NCBI RefSeq assembly: GCF_013403925.1
Contig: NZ_JABFDJ010000003.1
Coordinates: 248,001 to 312,000 of the forward strand
Source of the DNA: Winogradskyella wichelsiae
GTDB lineage: Bacteria > Bacteroidota > Bacteroidia > Flavobacteriales > Flavobacteriaceae
Direction of reading: 5' to 3'
Length of the DNA stretch: 64,000 nt
Shown: positions 35,886 to 46,300 of the stretch, in pieces
Position numbering within the stretch: the first letter of the stretch is position 1
How the letters are laid out: the number at the start of each line of letters is the position of its first letter
Notes under the pieces: model-generated
Told to the model about the DNA's origin: nothing
The model's database searches: none
What the model saw: only the letters and a program-made list of their open reading frames with translations
Position numbers and translations under genes: made by a program

Positions 35886-38531
35886 TTAAAATAAGGAACC
35901 TTGACTTTGATCCCCTTGGTCTTCATTATCAGCTTGGTCTTCATTATCAGCTTGAGACTCTGAACCGCTGGGAGATTTTGAGCTTTCCGTATCAACAACC
36001 GTTACCGCTTCTTCAGAATCTTCTAACTCATAAGGCAACGATTCTAGCAAGTTAACTTGGTTTATTTTATCTCTAGTTAACTGATTACCTAAGGCAGTAA
36101 TCCCTTTTACTGAAATAAATTCTTCAAGGTTAACTTCTAGGTTTGGCTTACGTTCTTTACTACGTTCTTTTGTAAATTCAACCTCCGCAATTGGACGCCA
36201 ATCAGTAGAAACAATCTCTATCTGAGAATCGGGATGGTCAGAAATAAAATCTTCTTCCCGACCTTCATGCTCAACTATAAATCGTTTTACATAATACCGC
36301 TCTTTTTCTCCATCGTAATAAATTACTGAAATCGGCTTTTTGGGAACCCATTTTTCCATAACAATCATGTCATTATCAAAATGCGCTGTCAACTCTGGTG
36401 TAATGGTTTTGACAATACCAGATTGATTAATAATCAGCAATCGATCTTCTCCTCTAAACTCACCAATTAATTCACCTCTTCCATCCACATTTAAACGACG
36501 AACCGTATCATCGAACCAAATTTTTCGTGGCTTCAACGTCGAAACTCCTTTTTCTTTCAGCTCAACACGTTTTATTGCATATTTTGTGACGGTATTCCCT
36601 TTTGAAACCCTACCTTTTATAAGAACATCAGCAAAATCCAAATCCCATTTCAACTTCTTTATACTACCAACTTGGCGTAACATTATAGTTACAACTTCGG
36701 CTTCTCCATTAGGGTTCGCTGAAAAATACCATAACGCAGAACCTTTGGTTCCATTCGTTAAATCGTATTCACGATCCCGCGTCATACTTGTTACTGCAAA
36801 TCGTTTTACATAAGAAGGTCCTGTTTTGCCATCACGGTAAATGAGGTTATAAATGGTACGCTTATCTTTTTTCTTAAAAACAGCAACATGAATAATATTC
36901 TTACCAATAAAGGTTTTAGAATCTACTTTGGTCACCATCATAGTACCTTGATTTGTAAATACAATAATATCATCGATATCACTACAGTCACAAACATATT
37001 CGTCACGCTTTAATGAGGTTCCAATAAAACCTTCTGCTCTATTTACATAAAGCTTTGTGTTTCTTATCACAACCTTAGTAGCATCAACATCATCAAAGAT
37101 TCTGATTTCAGTTTTACGCTCCTTTCCTTCACCGTAATCTTTTCTTAAACGCTCAAAAAACGCTATAGCATAATCGATTAAGTGCTCTAAGTGATGTTTT
37201 ACTTCAGCGATCTGATCTTCTAAAGCATCAATCTTTTGTTGCGCTTTATCAATATCAAATTTTGAAATACGTTTAATTCTTATTTCAGTTAAACGCGTAA
37301 TATCCTCAACAGTTATCTCACGTTTTAAATGTTTGATGTGCGGCTGAAGTCCGCGATCAATTGCCGCAATAACTCCATCCCAAGTTTCCTCTTCCTCAAT
37401 ATCACGGTAAATTCTCTTATCAATAAAAATACGCTCCAAAGATGCAAAATGCCACTGTTCTTGAAATTCGCTTAATTTTATTTCTAACTCACTTTTTAAA
37501 AGTTGAACTGTATTATCTGTAGAACGACGCAACATTTCAGTGACTCCTACAAAATAAGGTTTGTTATCTTCAATAACACAACCTAATGGTGAAATTGAAG
37601 TTTCACAGCTTGTAAATGCAAAAAGAGCATCAATAGTTTTATCTGGTGACAATCCAGCAGGCAAGTGAATTAAGATTTCAACTTTAGCAGCTGTATTGTC
37701 TTCAATCTTTTTTATTTTTATTTTACCTTTGTCATTCGCTTTTAAAATAGAATCTATAAGCGAAGTGGTCGTAGTACCAAATGGAATCTCTGTAATAACC
37801 AAAGTGTTTTTATCACGTTGAGAGACTAAAGCCCGCACTCTTACTTTCCCGCCACGTAAACCATCATTGTAATTAGTAAAATCGGCAATACCTGCTGTCG
37901 GAAAATCGGGTAAGATCGTAAAACGTTTTCCTTTTAAATGCTTCACAGAGGCATCAATCAGTTCTATAAAATTATGAGGTAATATTTTTGTAGACAAACC
38001 AACAGCAATACCTTCACCACCTTGAGCTAACAACAGCGGAAACATTACGGGTAAATTAATAGGTTCTTTTCTACGACCGTCATAAGAAGATTGCCATTCT
38101 GTAATTTTAGGATTATAAACCACATCCATAGCAAACTTAGAAAGTCGGGCTTCAATATAACGTGATGCTGCAGCACGATCTCCTGTTAATATATTCCCCC
38201 AGTTTCCTTGGGTATCAATTAATAAATCTTTCTGACCAATCTGCACCATAGCATCTGCAATACTTGCATCACCGTGAGGGTGATATTGCATAGTATGACC
38301 AACAATATTCGCCACCTTATTGTAGCGACCATCATCTAAATCCTTCATAGAATGCATGATACGGCGTTGAACAGGCTTAAAACCATCTTCAATTGCCGGA
38401 ACTGCTCGTTCTAAAATAACATAAGAAGCATAGTCTAAAAACCATTCTTTATACATTCCGGTAACTTTGGTAATAGTCTCCTGATTACCGGTATCCTCAT
38501 TTATAAATTCTTCATGTTCTTCTTCTGCCAT
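35886..38531 (-). CDS. parC: DNA topoisomerase IV subunit A (GyrA/ParC family)
   Basis: An 881-residue type IIA topoisomerase breakage-reunion subunit that decatenates chromosomes with ParE. The active-site Tyr125 lies in AASRYIEARL. AEDGFKPVQRRIMHSM-like sequence (winged helix) and YHPHGDASIADAMVQIGQ precede it. A coiled-coil tower and exit gate occupy about residues 330-470. Beta-pinwheel repeats cover the C-terminal domain. The tail (last ~50 residues) is acidic and low complexity, with two QADNED units encoded by an exact 18-bp direct repeat (35915-35950). The start codon abuts the stop of the linker gene (TAGATG), so expression is coupled with the upstream genes of the operon. Confidence 0.93.
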   Translation of the reverse strand: MAEEEHEEFINEDTGNQETITKVTGMYKEWFLDYASYVILERAVPAIEDGFKPVQRRIMHSMKDLDDGRYNKVANIVGHTMQYHPHGDASIADAMVQIGQKDLLIDTQGNWGNILTGDRAAASRYIEARLSKFAMDVVYNPKITEWQSSYDGRRKEPINLPVMFPLLLAQGGEGIAVGLSTKILPHNFIELIDASVKHLKGKRFTILPDFPTAGIADFTNYNDGLRGGKVRVRALVSQRDKNTLVITEIPFGTTTTSLIDSILKANDKGKIKIKKIEDNTAAKVEILIHLPAGLSPDKTIDALFAFTSCETSISPLGCVIEDNKPYFVGVTEMLRRSTDNTVQLLKSELEIKLSEFQEQWHFASLERIFIDKRIYRDIEEEETWDGVIAAIDRGLQPHIKHLKREITVEDITRLTEIRIKRISKFDIDKAQQKIDALEDQIAEVKHHLEHLIDYAIAFFERLRKDYGEGKERKTEIRIFDDVDATKVVIRNTKLYVNRAEGFIGTSLKRDEYVCDCSDIDDIIVFTNQGTMMVTKVDSKTFIGKNIIHVAVFKKKDKRTIYNLIYRDGKTGPSYVKRFAVTSMTRDREYDLTNGTKGSALWYFSANPNGEAEVVTIMLRQVGSIKKLKWDLDFADVLIKGRVSKGNTVTKYAIKRVELKEKGVSTLKPRKIWFDDTVRRLNVDGRGELIGEFRGEDRLLIINQSGIVKTITPELTAHFDNDMIVMEKWVPKKPISVIYYDGEKERYYVKRFIVEHEGREEDFISDHPDSQIEIVSTDWRPIAEVEFTKERSKERKPNLEVNLEEFISVKGITALGNQLTRDKINQVNLLESLPYELEDSEEAVTVVDTESSKSPSGSESQADNEDQADNEDQGDQSQGSLF
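35915..35950 (-). repeat. 18-bp direct tandem repeat in parC
   Basis: Two identical copies of an 18-bp unit (CTTGGTCTTCATTATCAG on the plus strand) encode consecutive acidic hexapeptides in the ParC tail. Copy number could vary by slippage. Confidence 0.85.
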
Positions 38532-39005
38532 CTATCCTAATTTGTGCGATTTATTTTCTTTTATAATCTTTTTTAAAGACTGCCTTACGTATCTTACTTT
38601 TTTACGTTTCAAAAGTGTAATATTAAAGCGCTCCTTTGAAACTTGCCCCTTACTATTTGTAGTATAAACAATTAGACTCTTATATAAATAATAATTAACA
38701 ATCTTATAACCTGTTAATTTATTTCTAGCGACTTCAACTTTATTTTCTCGATAATTAAAATAATCATTTAATATCAATCCACTATTGGTAATAATAACAT
38801 TGGCTCCATCACTATCATATTCAAAAAAACGCGCTACAAAATGTACAATAACCACAGCTATTAATAAACCCAATAGAACATACAAAGAACTTCCTTCTAC
38901 TAAATGATAAGACTTAAAAATAGTTGCTAATAAAATAGCCACGACTAATATTATAAAATAGATAGAAATGATAGTGTTTTTTATTTCCCTATTATCTGTT
39001 CTCAT
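38532..39005 (-). CDS. small membrane protein encoded inside the parE-parC operon
   Basis: A 157-residue protein with two hydrophobic helices near the N-terminus (about residues 11-30 and 40-62). A soluble domain follows, containing [20 protein letters not shown] and an [25 protein letters not shown] segment that looks beta-stranded, resembling PH/bPH-like membrane proteins. The C-terminus is very basic ([21 protein letters not shown]). Its ATG overlaps the parE stop (ATGA), and its TAG directly precedes the parC ATG, so all three are co-translated. I do not recognise a named family. The tight coupling is stronger evidence for a real gene than the sequence itself. Confidence 0.8.
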   Translation of the reverse strand: MRTDNREIKNTIISIYFIILVVAILLATIFKSYHLVEGSSLYVLLGLLIAVVIVHFVARFFEYDSDGANVIITNSGLILNDYFNYRENKVEVARNKLTGYKIVNYYLYKSLIVYTTNSKGQVSKERFNITLLKRKKVRYVRQSLKKIIKENKSHKLG

Positions 39006-40873
39006 AAAGCATCTTCAACAACATCTAATTCAACTTTAAGATTGTCAATTATAAATTCTTGACGTGTTGGTGTATTTTTTCCCATATAGAAAGATAACAA
39101 TTCTTCAATGGACATATCTTTATCTAACATCACAGGATCTAAACGAATGTCTTCTCCTATAAAGTGGACAAACTCATCTGGCGAAATTTCACCCAAACCT
39201 TTAAATCGAGTAATCTCTGGTTTTGGTTTTAGTTTTTCCATCGCATCGCGTCGTTCTTCTTCAGAATAACAATAGATGGTTTCTTTTTTATTTCGAACTC
39301 TAAATAATGGGGTTTGCAAAATATACAAATGTCCATCTTTTATGACTTCAGGAAAGAATTGCAAGAAAAACGTTATCAACAATAAACGAATATGCATACC
39401 ATCGACATCGGCATCAGTTGCAATTACTACATTGTTATAACGTAAGTCTTCTAAAGACTCTTCTATATTTAAAGCGGCTTGAAGTAAATTAAATTCTTCA
39501 TTTTCATAAACAATCTTTTTACTTAATCCATAACAATTTAAAGGCTTTCCTTTTAAACTAAAAACAGCTTGCGTATTTACATCGCGCGACTTTGTAATAC
39601 TACCTGATGCAGAATCTCCCTCGGTAATAAATAAAGTCGATTCTAAATTTCGATCATGCTTTATATCTCCAAAATGTACACGGCAATCGCGTAATTTCTT
39701 ATTATGTAAACTGGCTTTTTTGGCTCTATCTTTTGCTAATTTTCGAATTCCGGATAATTCCTTACGTTCGCGTTCTGCTTGCAGAATTTTACGTTGAAGC
39801 TTTTCAGCAGAATCCGGATTCTTGTGTAAAAAATTATCTAAATAGGTTTTTACAAAATCATTAATATAAGTTCTTACCGTTGGCAATTCGCCTCCCATAT
39901 CTGTAGAACCTAATTTTGTTTTGGTCTGACTCTCAAAAACAGGTTCCATAACTTTAATGGCAATCGCCGTTACTACTGATTTCCTAACATCTGATGCTTC
40001 ATAGTTTTTACCATAAAATTCTCTAATGGTTTTTACTATAGATTCTCTATAGGCTGCTAAGTGCGTTCCACCCTGAGTCGTGTTTTGCCCATTTACAAAA
40101 GAATGATACTCTTCACTATATTGTGTTTTACTATGTGTTATGGCAATTTCAATATCATTACCCTTAAGATGAATAATTGGATACAACATATCAGTATCCT
40201 TAATATTCTCAGATAACAAATCCTTTAAACCGTTTTCACTATAAAACTTTTCACCGTTAAAAACAATCGTCAATCCCGGATTTAAATAAACATAATTTTT
40301 AAGCATCTTAACAACATACTCGCTACGATACTTGTAATTTTTAAATATAATTTCATCAGGAATAAAAGACACTTTCGTTCCTTTTCTTCGAGAGGTATCT
40401 TCTAAAAGATCTTGATTGGTAAGATTTCCTTGATTAAATTCTGCTGAGGCGGATTTATTATCTCTGGTAGACTCAACTCTAAAATAAGAAGAGAGTGCAT
40501 TTACCGCTTTGGTACCGACACCATTTAAACCTACCGATTTTTTAAAGGCTTTAGAATCATACTTACCTCCCGTATTCATTTTAGATACCACATCTACGAC
40601 TTTCCCTAAAGGAATACCACGTCCGTAATCACGGACAATAACGCGTTCTCCTTGAATAGAAATTTCAATCGTCTTTCCTGCTCCCATCACATATTCGTCA
40701 ATGGAGTTATCTAAGACTTCTTTTAGTAAAATGTAAATACCATCATCAGGAGAGGATCCATCTCCTAACTTTCCGATATACATACCTGGTCGCATTCGGA
40801 TGTGTTCTTTCCAATCGAGTGAGCGTATGTTATCTTCAGTATAATCCGTCTGTTCTGACATAGAGTTGGGCAA
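39002..40873 (-). CDS. parE: DNA topoisomerase IV subunit B (GyrB/ParE family)
   Basis: A 623-residue ATPase subunit. The GHKL ATP-binding domain has [13 protein letters not shown] (Asn and Glu of the N-box), [12 protein letters not shown] and [13 protein letters not shown]. The transducer domain includes [14 protein letters not shown] with its lysine/threonine loop. The TOPRIM domain has [13 protein letters not shown] and the metal-binding [13 protein letters not shown]. The short length and lack of a GyrB insert fit ParE. It is the first gene of the operon, with ATGA coupling to the next gene. Confidence 0.93.
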   Translation of the reverse strand: MPNSMSEQTDYTEDNIRSLDWKEHIRMRPGMYIGKLGDGSSPDDGIYILLKEVLDNSIDEYVMGAGKTIEISIQGERVIVRDYGRGIPLGKVVDVVSKMNTGGKYDSKAFKKSVGLNGVGTKAVNALSSYFRVESTRDNKSASAEFNQGNLTNQDLLEDTSRRKGTKVSFIPDEIIFKNYKYRSEYVVKMLKNYVYLNPGLTIVFNGEKFYSENGLKDLLSENIKDTDMLYPIIHLKGNDIEIAITHSKTQYSEEYHSFVNGQNTTQGGTHLAAYRESIVKTIREFYGKNYEASDVRKSVVTAIAIKVMEPVFESQTKTKLGSTDMGGELPTVRTYINDFVKTYLDNFLHKNPDSAEKLQRKILQAERERKELSGIRKLAKDRAKKASLHNKKLRDCRVHFGDIKHDRNLESTLFITEGDSASGSITKSRDVNTQAVFSLKGKPLNCYGLSKKIVYENEEFNLLQAALNIEESLEDLRYNNVVIATDADVDGMHIRLLLITFFLQFFPEVIKDGHLYILQTPLFRVRNKKETIYCYSEEERRDAMEKLKPKPEITRFKGLGEISPDEFVHFIGEDIRLDPVMLDKDMSIEELLSFYMGKNTPTRQEFIIDNLKVELDVVEDAL

Positions 40874-41035
40874 GTGTTAAGATGAAGGGCTAATATAATA
40901 CTATACCTTAAAAAATGAAATAATAGAGTACTAAAGTAATTAACAAAATAGCTTTAATAACTGTATGCACACTACAATCTCGGTAAACGGGTCAACATTC
41001 AATTCTTATGAACAAATCAAATCTATTGCAACTGA

Positions 41036-41043
41036 TAATTTTG
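41036..41043 (+). promoter_or_regulatory. putative -7 box of the PAP2 gene
   Basis: TAATTTTG fits TAnnTTTG and lies 25 nt before the ATG. A -33 TTG at the right distance is not clear. Confidence 0.35.
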
Positions 41044-41068
41044 TAAAAAACCTGTAAGAAACAAGACC

Positions 41069-41896
41069 ATGAAAATATTTGTCATAACATTAATTATAGC
41101 ACTCTTAAACCTTCCAGTAATGGCACAGCAAAAATCGGTGTCCCCATACGAATGGAAATGGACACGAGATGGTATATGGACAGTATCAGCGCTTGGAGCA
41201 AGTGCTTACGGATTGTCTATCATTAAAAATAAAGACGATCTAACCCAAACAGAACTCACAAATATAGTTAACAATCAAAACAATATTAACGGATTAGACC
41301 GTTGGGCTGCTGGTAACAACTCTGATAATGCCAGAGCACTAAGCGACATACCTTTTGCGCTCTCATTTGCAGCGCCATTGGTCTTACTTTTAGATGATGA
41401 AGTAAATGACCATACCGCTCAAGTGTTAGGAATTTATTTAGAAAGTATGGCTACAACTGGTGCGCTTTATACCATTACTGCTGGATTAGCCAACCGTTCG
41501 CGTCCTTATGTTTATGATACTGACAACTCAGATTTTAAACGCTTGTCTAAAAACGGACAACGTTCTTTTTACTCTGGACATGTAGCAGCGACAGCGACAG
41601 CGACATTTTTTACAGCAAAAGCATTTCAAGATTTTAATCCAGATTCTGCGGGAATCCCATACGTTTGGGCTGGTGCTATAGTATTGCCCGCCGCCGTTGG
41701 TTATTTAAGATTAGAGGCTGGTGAACACTTTTTAACCGATGTTTTATTAGGCTATACACTAGGCGCACTTGCGGGCTATTATATTCCAGAATTACACAAA
41801 CGTAAGGATGATGCCAAATTTGGGTTTTCACCTGTTATGGGCCAAACACGCTTTGGTGATACTTACCAAGGATTTAGCGTTAACTACACTTTTTAA
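41069..41896 (+). CDS. PAP2-family phosphatase
   Basis: A 275-residue exported phosphatidic-acid-phosphatase-type enzyme. Signal peptide residues 1-19 end in VMA-QQ. The three catalytic signature parts are visible: NRSRPYVYD (Arg/Pro), FYSGHVAATATATFF (SGH with the proton-donor His) and RLEAGEHFLTDVLLGY (nucleophilic His). Hydrophobic helices flank them. It may dephosphorylate lipid diphosphates such as undecaprenyl pyrophosphate, or phospholipids. The C-terminal 40 residues look like a strand-rich tail (GFSPVMGQTRFGD). It is a single gene convergent with ychF. Confidence 0.85.
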   Translation: MKIFVITLIIALLNLPVMAQQKSVSPYEWKWTRDGIWTVSALGASAYGLSIIKNKDDLTQTELTNIVNNQNNINGLDRWAAGNNSDNARALSDIPFALSFAAPLVLLLDDEVNDHTAQVLGIYLESMATTGALYTITAGLANRSRPYVYDTDNSDFKRLSKNGQRSFYSGHVAATATATFFTAKAFQDFNPDSAGIPYVWAGAIVLPAAVGYLRLEAGEHFLTDVLLGYTLGALAGYYIPELHKRKDDAKFGFSPVMGQTRFGDTYQGFSVNYTF

Positions 41897-42001
41897 ACTC
41901 AATAAATACTAAAAAAAAATGTATATCCATAATAGAAAAACGATTACAAATACACATTTATATATTTAAAAATCAGCTACAAACGGGCAGCCAAAAATAA
42001 C

Positions 42002-43096
42002 CTAAACGTTAAATAAGAAATGCATAACATCACCATCTTTTACCACGTAGTTCTTTCCTTCTACACGCATTTTACCAGCTTCTTTCACTTTAGCTTCACT
42101 TCCAAATTCTACAAAATCATTGTAAGCGATAACCTCTGCTCTAATAAAACCTTTTTCAAAATCCGTATGAATAACTCCTGCGGCCTGAGGGCCTGTTGCA
42201 CCAACATTTACTGTCCAAGCACGTACCTCTTTTACTCCAGCCGTAAAATACGTTTGCTGATTTAATAATTTGTATGCCGAACGAATCAACTTCGCAGAAC
42301 CTGGCTCTTCCAAACCAATATCAGATAAAAACATCTGGCGCTCTTCATAATCGTCTAATTCGTTAATATCTGCTTCTGTACCAACAGCCAACACTAAAAC
42401 CTCAGCGTTTTCGTCTTTTACAGCGTCTTTTACTTTATCTACATAAGCATTTCCTGTAGTTGCAGCGCTTTCATCCACATTACAAACATACATAACAGGC
42501 TTATCGGTAATAAACTGAGAAGGCACAACGAAATCTTCATAATCTTCTTCAGAAAATTCTAAAGCTCTTATAGAGACTCCTGCTTCTAAGTTTTCTTTTA
42601 TTTTTAAAAGTACTGCTTCTTCTTTTTGCGCTTCTTTATTACCAGTTTTTGCAGCACGCTTTACTTTATCTAATTTTTTATCTACAGTATCTAAATCTTT
42701 TAACTGTAATTCCATATCAATAGTTTCCTTATCTCTAATAGGGTCTACAGAACCATCAACATGAATAATGTTAGGATCATCAAAACAACGCAATACATGC
42801 AAAATAGCATCGGTTTCTCTAATGTTAGCTAAAAACTGATTCCCTAAACCTTCACCTTTAGAAGCTCCTTTTACTAAACCTGCAATATCAACAATCTCTA
42901 CAGTTGCTGGCATAACACGCTCCGGGTTTACCAATTCTTCTAATTTCTCTAATCTTGGATCTGGCACATTTACCACACCAATATTAGGTTCTATAGTACA
43001 AAACGGAAAGTTAGCACTCTGCGCTTTGGCATTAGATAAACAGTTAAATAAGGTTGACTTTCCTACGTTTGGTAATCCTACGATTCCTGCTTTCAT
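42002..43096 (-). CDS. ychF: redox-regulated ATPase YchF (Obg family)
   Basis: A 364-residue P-loop protein, unusual in preferring ATP to GTP. The N-terminus [21 protein letters not shown] is the Walker A region. [20 protein letters not shown] is the G3 area, and [11 protein letters not shown] is a family signature. The usual NKxD is replaced by YVCNVDE, as in YchF proteins. A coiled coil (about residues 125-175) and C-terminal TGS domain ([20 protein letters not shown]-like sequence) follow. It binds ribosomes and influences translation and oxidative responses. The leader contains a strong 19-bp palindrome. Confidence 0.93.
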   Translation of the reverse strand: MKAGIVGLPNVGKSTLFNCLSNAKAQSANFPFCTIEPNIGVVNVPDPRLEKLEELVNPERVMPATVEIVDIAGLVKGASKGEGLGNQFLANIRETDAILHVLRCFDDPNIIHVDGSVDPIRDKETIDMELQLKDLDTVDKKLDKVKRAAKTGNKEAQKEEAVLLKIKENLEAGVSIRALEFSEEDYEDFVVPSQFITDKPVMYVCNVDESAATTGNAYVDKVKDAVKDENAEVLVLAVGTEADINELDDYEERQMFLSDIGLEEPGSAKLIRSAYKLLNQQTYFTAGVKEVRAWTVNVGATGPQAAGVIHTDFEKGFIRAEVIAYNDFVEFGSEAKVKEAGKMRVEGKNYVVKDGDVMHFLFNV

Positions 43097-43113
43097 CGAA
43101 AAACTTGTTTTTC

Positions 43114-43132
43114 ATTCCCTAAATTAGGGAAT
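43114..43132. repeat. palindrome in the ychF leader
   Basis: ATTCCCTAAATTAGGGAAT has 9-bp perfect arms around a single A, 18 nt upstream of the ychF ATG. It lies inside the predicted 5' untranslated region. Confidence 0.6.
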
Positions 43133-43147
43133 CTTGTTAATTAATTA

Positions 43148-43173
43148 TCGCAAATTTTGCGAGTGCAAATGTA
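43148..43173 (-). promoter_or_regulatory. ychF promoter region with palindrome
   Basis: Plus-strand CAAATGTA at 43166-43173 is TACATTTG on the minus strand, a TAnnTTTG -7 box. Just downstream lies a 15-bp inverted repeat at 43148-43162 (TCGCAA / TTGCGA). The transcript would start inside or beside that repeat. Confidence 0.45.
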
Positions 43174-43318
43174 GTTAATTCATAGAATAGTTTGAATTAT
43201 ATTTTTTGAAATGATTTTGGGTTCAAAATTTCTCATGCCACAGGCTCAGGCTTTCTATATGAATTTATAAGTTGGCGTATTCTTACATAATAAAACATCA
43301 TAATTTATAAGCTTATAA

Positions 43319-46300
43319 TTAAGGCGCAGGAATATAAATATTAAAAACAGCTCCTTCTCCTAACCCACTCTTAGCACTAATAAAGCCTTCATGGTTTTCT
43401 ATAATACGTTTTACAATAGCCAAACCAATACCTGTACCCGAATAATCTTCTCTAGTATGTAGACGTTGAAAAACTTCAAAAATCCTTTCGTGGTATTCTT
43501 GTTCAAAACCAATACCATTATCAGAAAAACGTATATGGCAATAGTTAGAATCTGGTTTTAAAGATGCAATACCAGTATCTTTTCCTTTTAAGATGTCGCA
43601 ACTAATCTTTATATGTACGGGGACATCTCCTTTAGAGAATTTAATAGAATTACTAATCAAGTTTAAAATCACCTGCTGAAACTGCACAACAATAATGTTA
43701 ACATCACAAATATCCTCAAGCTCAAAGAACACCTCGTTATCTTCCAGCTCTTCGCTTAGCGTTTCTTTAGCATCATCAATAATCGCTTCAAGACTATAAA
43801 CATCAAAAGTGCTCACCTGAGGATTGGTTCTAGAATAAGCTATTAAATCTTGTATTAAATTTTGCATCCTAGAAGCGGACACCTGCATTCTAGAAAAATA
43901 ATTCCTACCACTATCAGATAAACGATCTAACTCCTTTTCTTTTATGCGCGAGGCAAAGGTCTGAATCTTTCGCAAAGGTTCTTGCAAATCATGACTAGAG
44001 ATATAGACGAAAGACTGCAACTCTTTATTCATTTTTTCCAAATCTACATTCTTTTGTTGCAACTCGTTAGTACGCTGCTGCACCATATTTTCAAGCTTGG
44101 TTGTAGATTCTTTTTGTTCTTGAATGTCGGTACTGGTACCTACCCACATTTTAATAACTCCATTAGCATCCTTCTGAGGGATAGCACGGCTTAACTGCCA
44201 ACGGTATTCTCCATCATGCTTACGGAAACGATGTTCTAATAAAAAATCCTTGCCCAAGTTAATGGTCTCATTCCACACCCGTATATTTTCGGCGCTATCA
44301 TCGGGGTGTATCATTTGTAACCAACCATCTTTTTCTATCTGCTCTAAAGTCAATCCTGAAAAATCAAAAACCGATTGATTAAAATAATTAAGATGCCCCT
44401 CCGGATCTGAGGTCCAAATAAATTGCGGCATAGAATCTGCCAAAAGCCTAAACTTCTCTTCACGATCTAATAACTGCTGATGAAAGTTTCGTTCTTCTGT
44501 AATATCTCTAACTGTACCAAGCATACGTTCTGGCACATTATCAGCATCATAAAAAACTTTGCCTTTTACATCTTTCCAACGCAGCACTTGATCTTCTCCT
44601 ATTATCCGAACTTGGTAATGTAATACACCCGATATAAACGCTTTTTCAAAAGCCTTTTCTCTAAGATCTACATCATCAGGGTGTACAAAAGAAATTAACT
44701 TTTCTTGTGTTAAGGCATTGCCATCAGAAAAACCTAAAATATCATAACAACGATCCGATGCCTCCATCGCCTGAGTTCTAAGATTCAAATCCCAAATTCC
44801 TAGCTCACTAGCTTCTATAACAAGTTTTAATTTCTCTTCATTTTCTTCTATAAGATGCTTCGCTTTTACAGTAGCTGTGACTTCTGTAGCAACAACCATA
44901 ATACCTGTAATAACGTTATTTTCCTTTAACGGATGGTAAACAAAGTTAAAATAGCTAACTTTTGTTTTCCCTTTACGCGTTAACCCTATTGGAAACTCAT
45001 AACCATAAAAATCATTTCCGGTATCATAAATAGCGGCTATAATAGGAGCTATAGCTTCTTCAACTTCTGGCAAACTTTCAAAAAGTGGTTTCCCTACAAA
45101 TTCTGTTTCTGTTTTATCTATAATTTGCAAATAACTAGCATTGGCCATTTCTATAACATTCTCAGGACCTCTAAAAACAACAATACCTAACGGAGCTTGC
45201 ATTACAGAACTTCTAAAGCGTTTCTCACTTTCTTCTACTTTTTGCTTGGCTTCATTCAATTCGGTAACATCGGCTGCGGTATTCATTACAGAGTGAACAT
45301 GGCCGTCGGCATCTCTAATAGGTGTGAAATTATAATTAAAATAGCCGCGTTTTAGTACGCCGTGGGTTAAAATATCGGCATATTCATTTTTAGCATGAAA
45401 TGGTACTCCGGTGCGCAGCACCTGTTGCACTTGCTCAAAAACAGGCAGGTTATCAACTTCGGGTAATATATTGGTAAATAATTCTCCAACCACATCATTT
45501 CCTTTTCCCCAGACATCCATAATAGACTGATTAGCAAGCGTTATACGCATTTCCTCCCCTGCAAAAACCCCTATCGGAAATGGTGCACTATCAACTAAAG
45601 CACGCATATTTTGTTCACTTTCTTCCACCTTTTTTCGAGCTAAAACCTGTGAGGTAACATCATACCCTATGGCCATAATACCATTAATGTTTAATTCAGA
45701 ATCATAAAGGGCTTCGTAAGAAAAATTGATATATATGGTCTCTAAAATTCCTTTTCTTTTAATTTGAAGAGGACGCTCAGAGGTCGCGTAGCGGCGACCT
45801 GTCTCAGAAACAGCATCTAACAATTCCTTTATACCTTGAGAGATTAATTCTGGCATGGCATCAAAAATCGAAATATTAAGAACCTCTGCTGCTGTTTTCC
45901 CCCATAATTCTAAAGCGTATTTATTCGCAATTTCAACCTTATAATCACTATCTCTAAATATAGATATAGCCACGGGTGCCTGAAGAATCATAAGGCGTAG
46001 ATTTCGCTCGCTTTCTTCTATTTTCTTTCGGGCTATAACTCGATCCGTTACATCTTCTAAGGTACCTGTTAACCGGTAGGCTACTTGATGGGCATTAAAC
46101 CAAGCACGACCTCTGGCATAAACAATGGTTTCTTTTGAGGTGAGTGGGTTGATAATGGCATATTCGATATCATAATTACCTCCTGAACGGTATTCTAAGG
46201 CGTCTTTAATCGCATTAGAAACGCGTTCCTTATCATTTTTAGCAACGGCATTAAGGGCATCACTGAGTGCTAGTTCTGCTTCATCAGGCAAACCAAACCA

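Noticed and set aside
35837-36055. 72-codon plus-strand reading frame against the end of parC
   Set aside because: It lies on the parC terminator and antisense to the repeated parC tail; no independent support.
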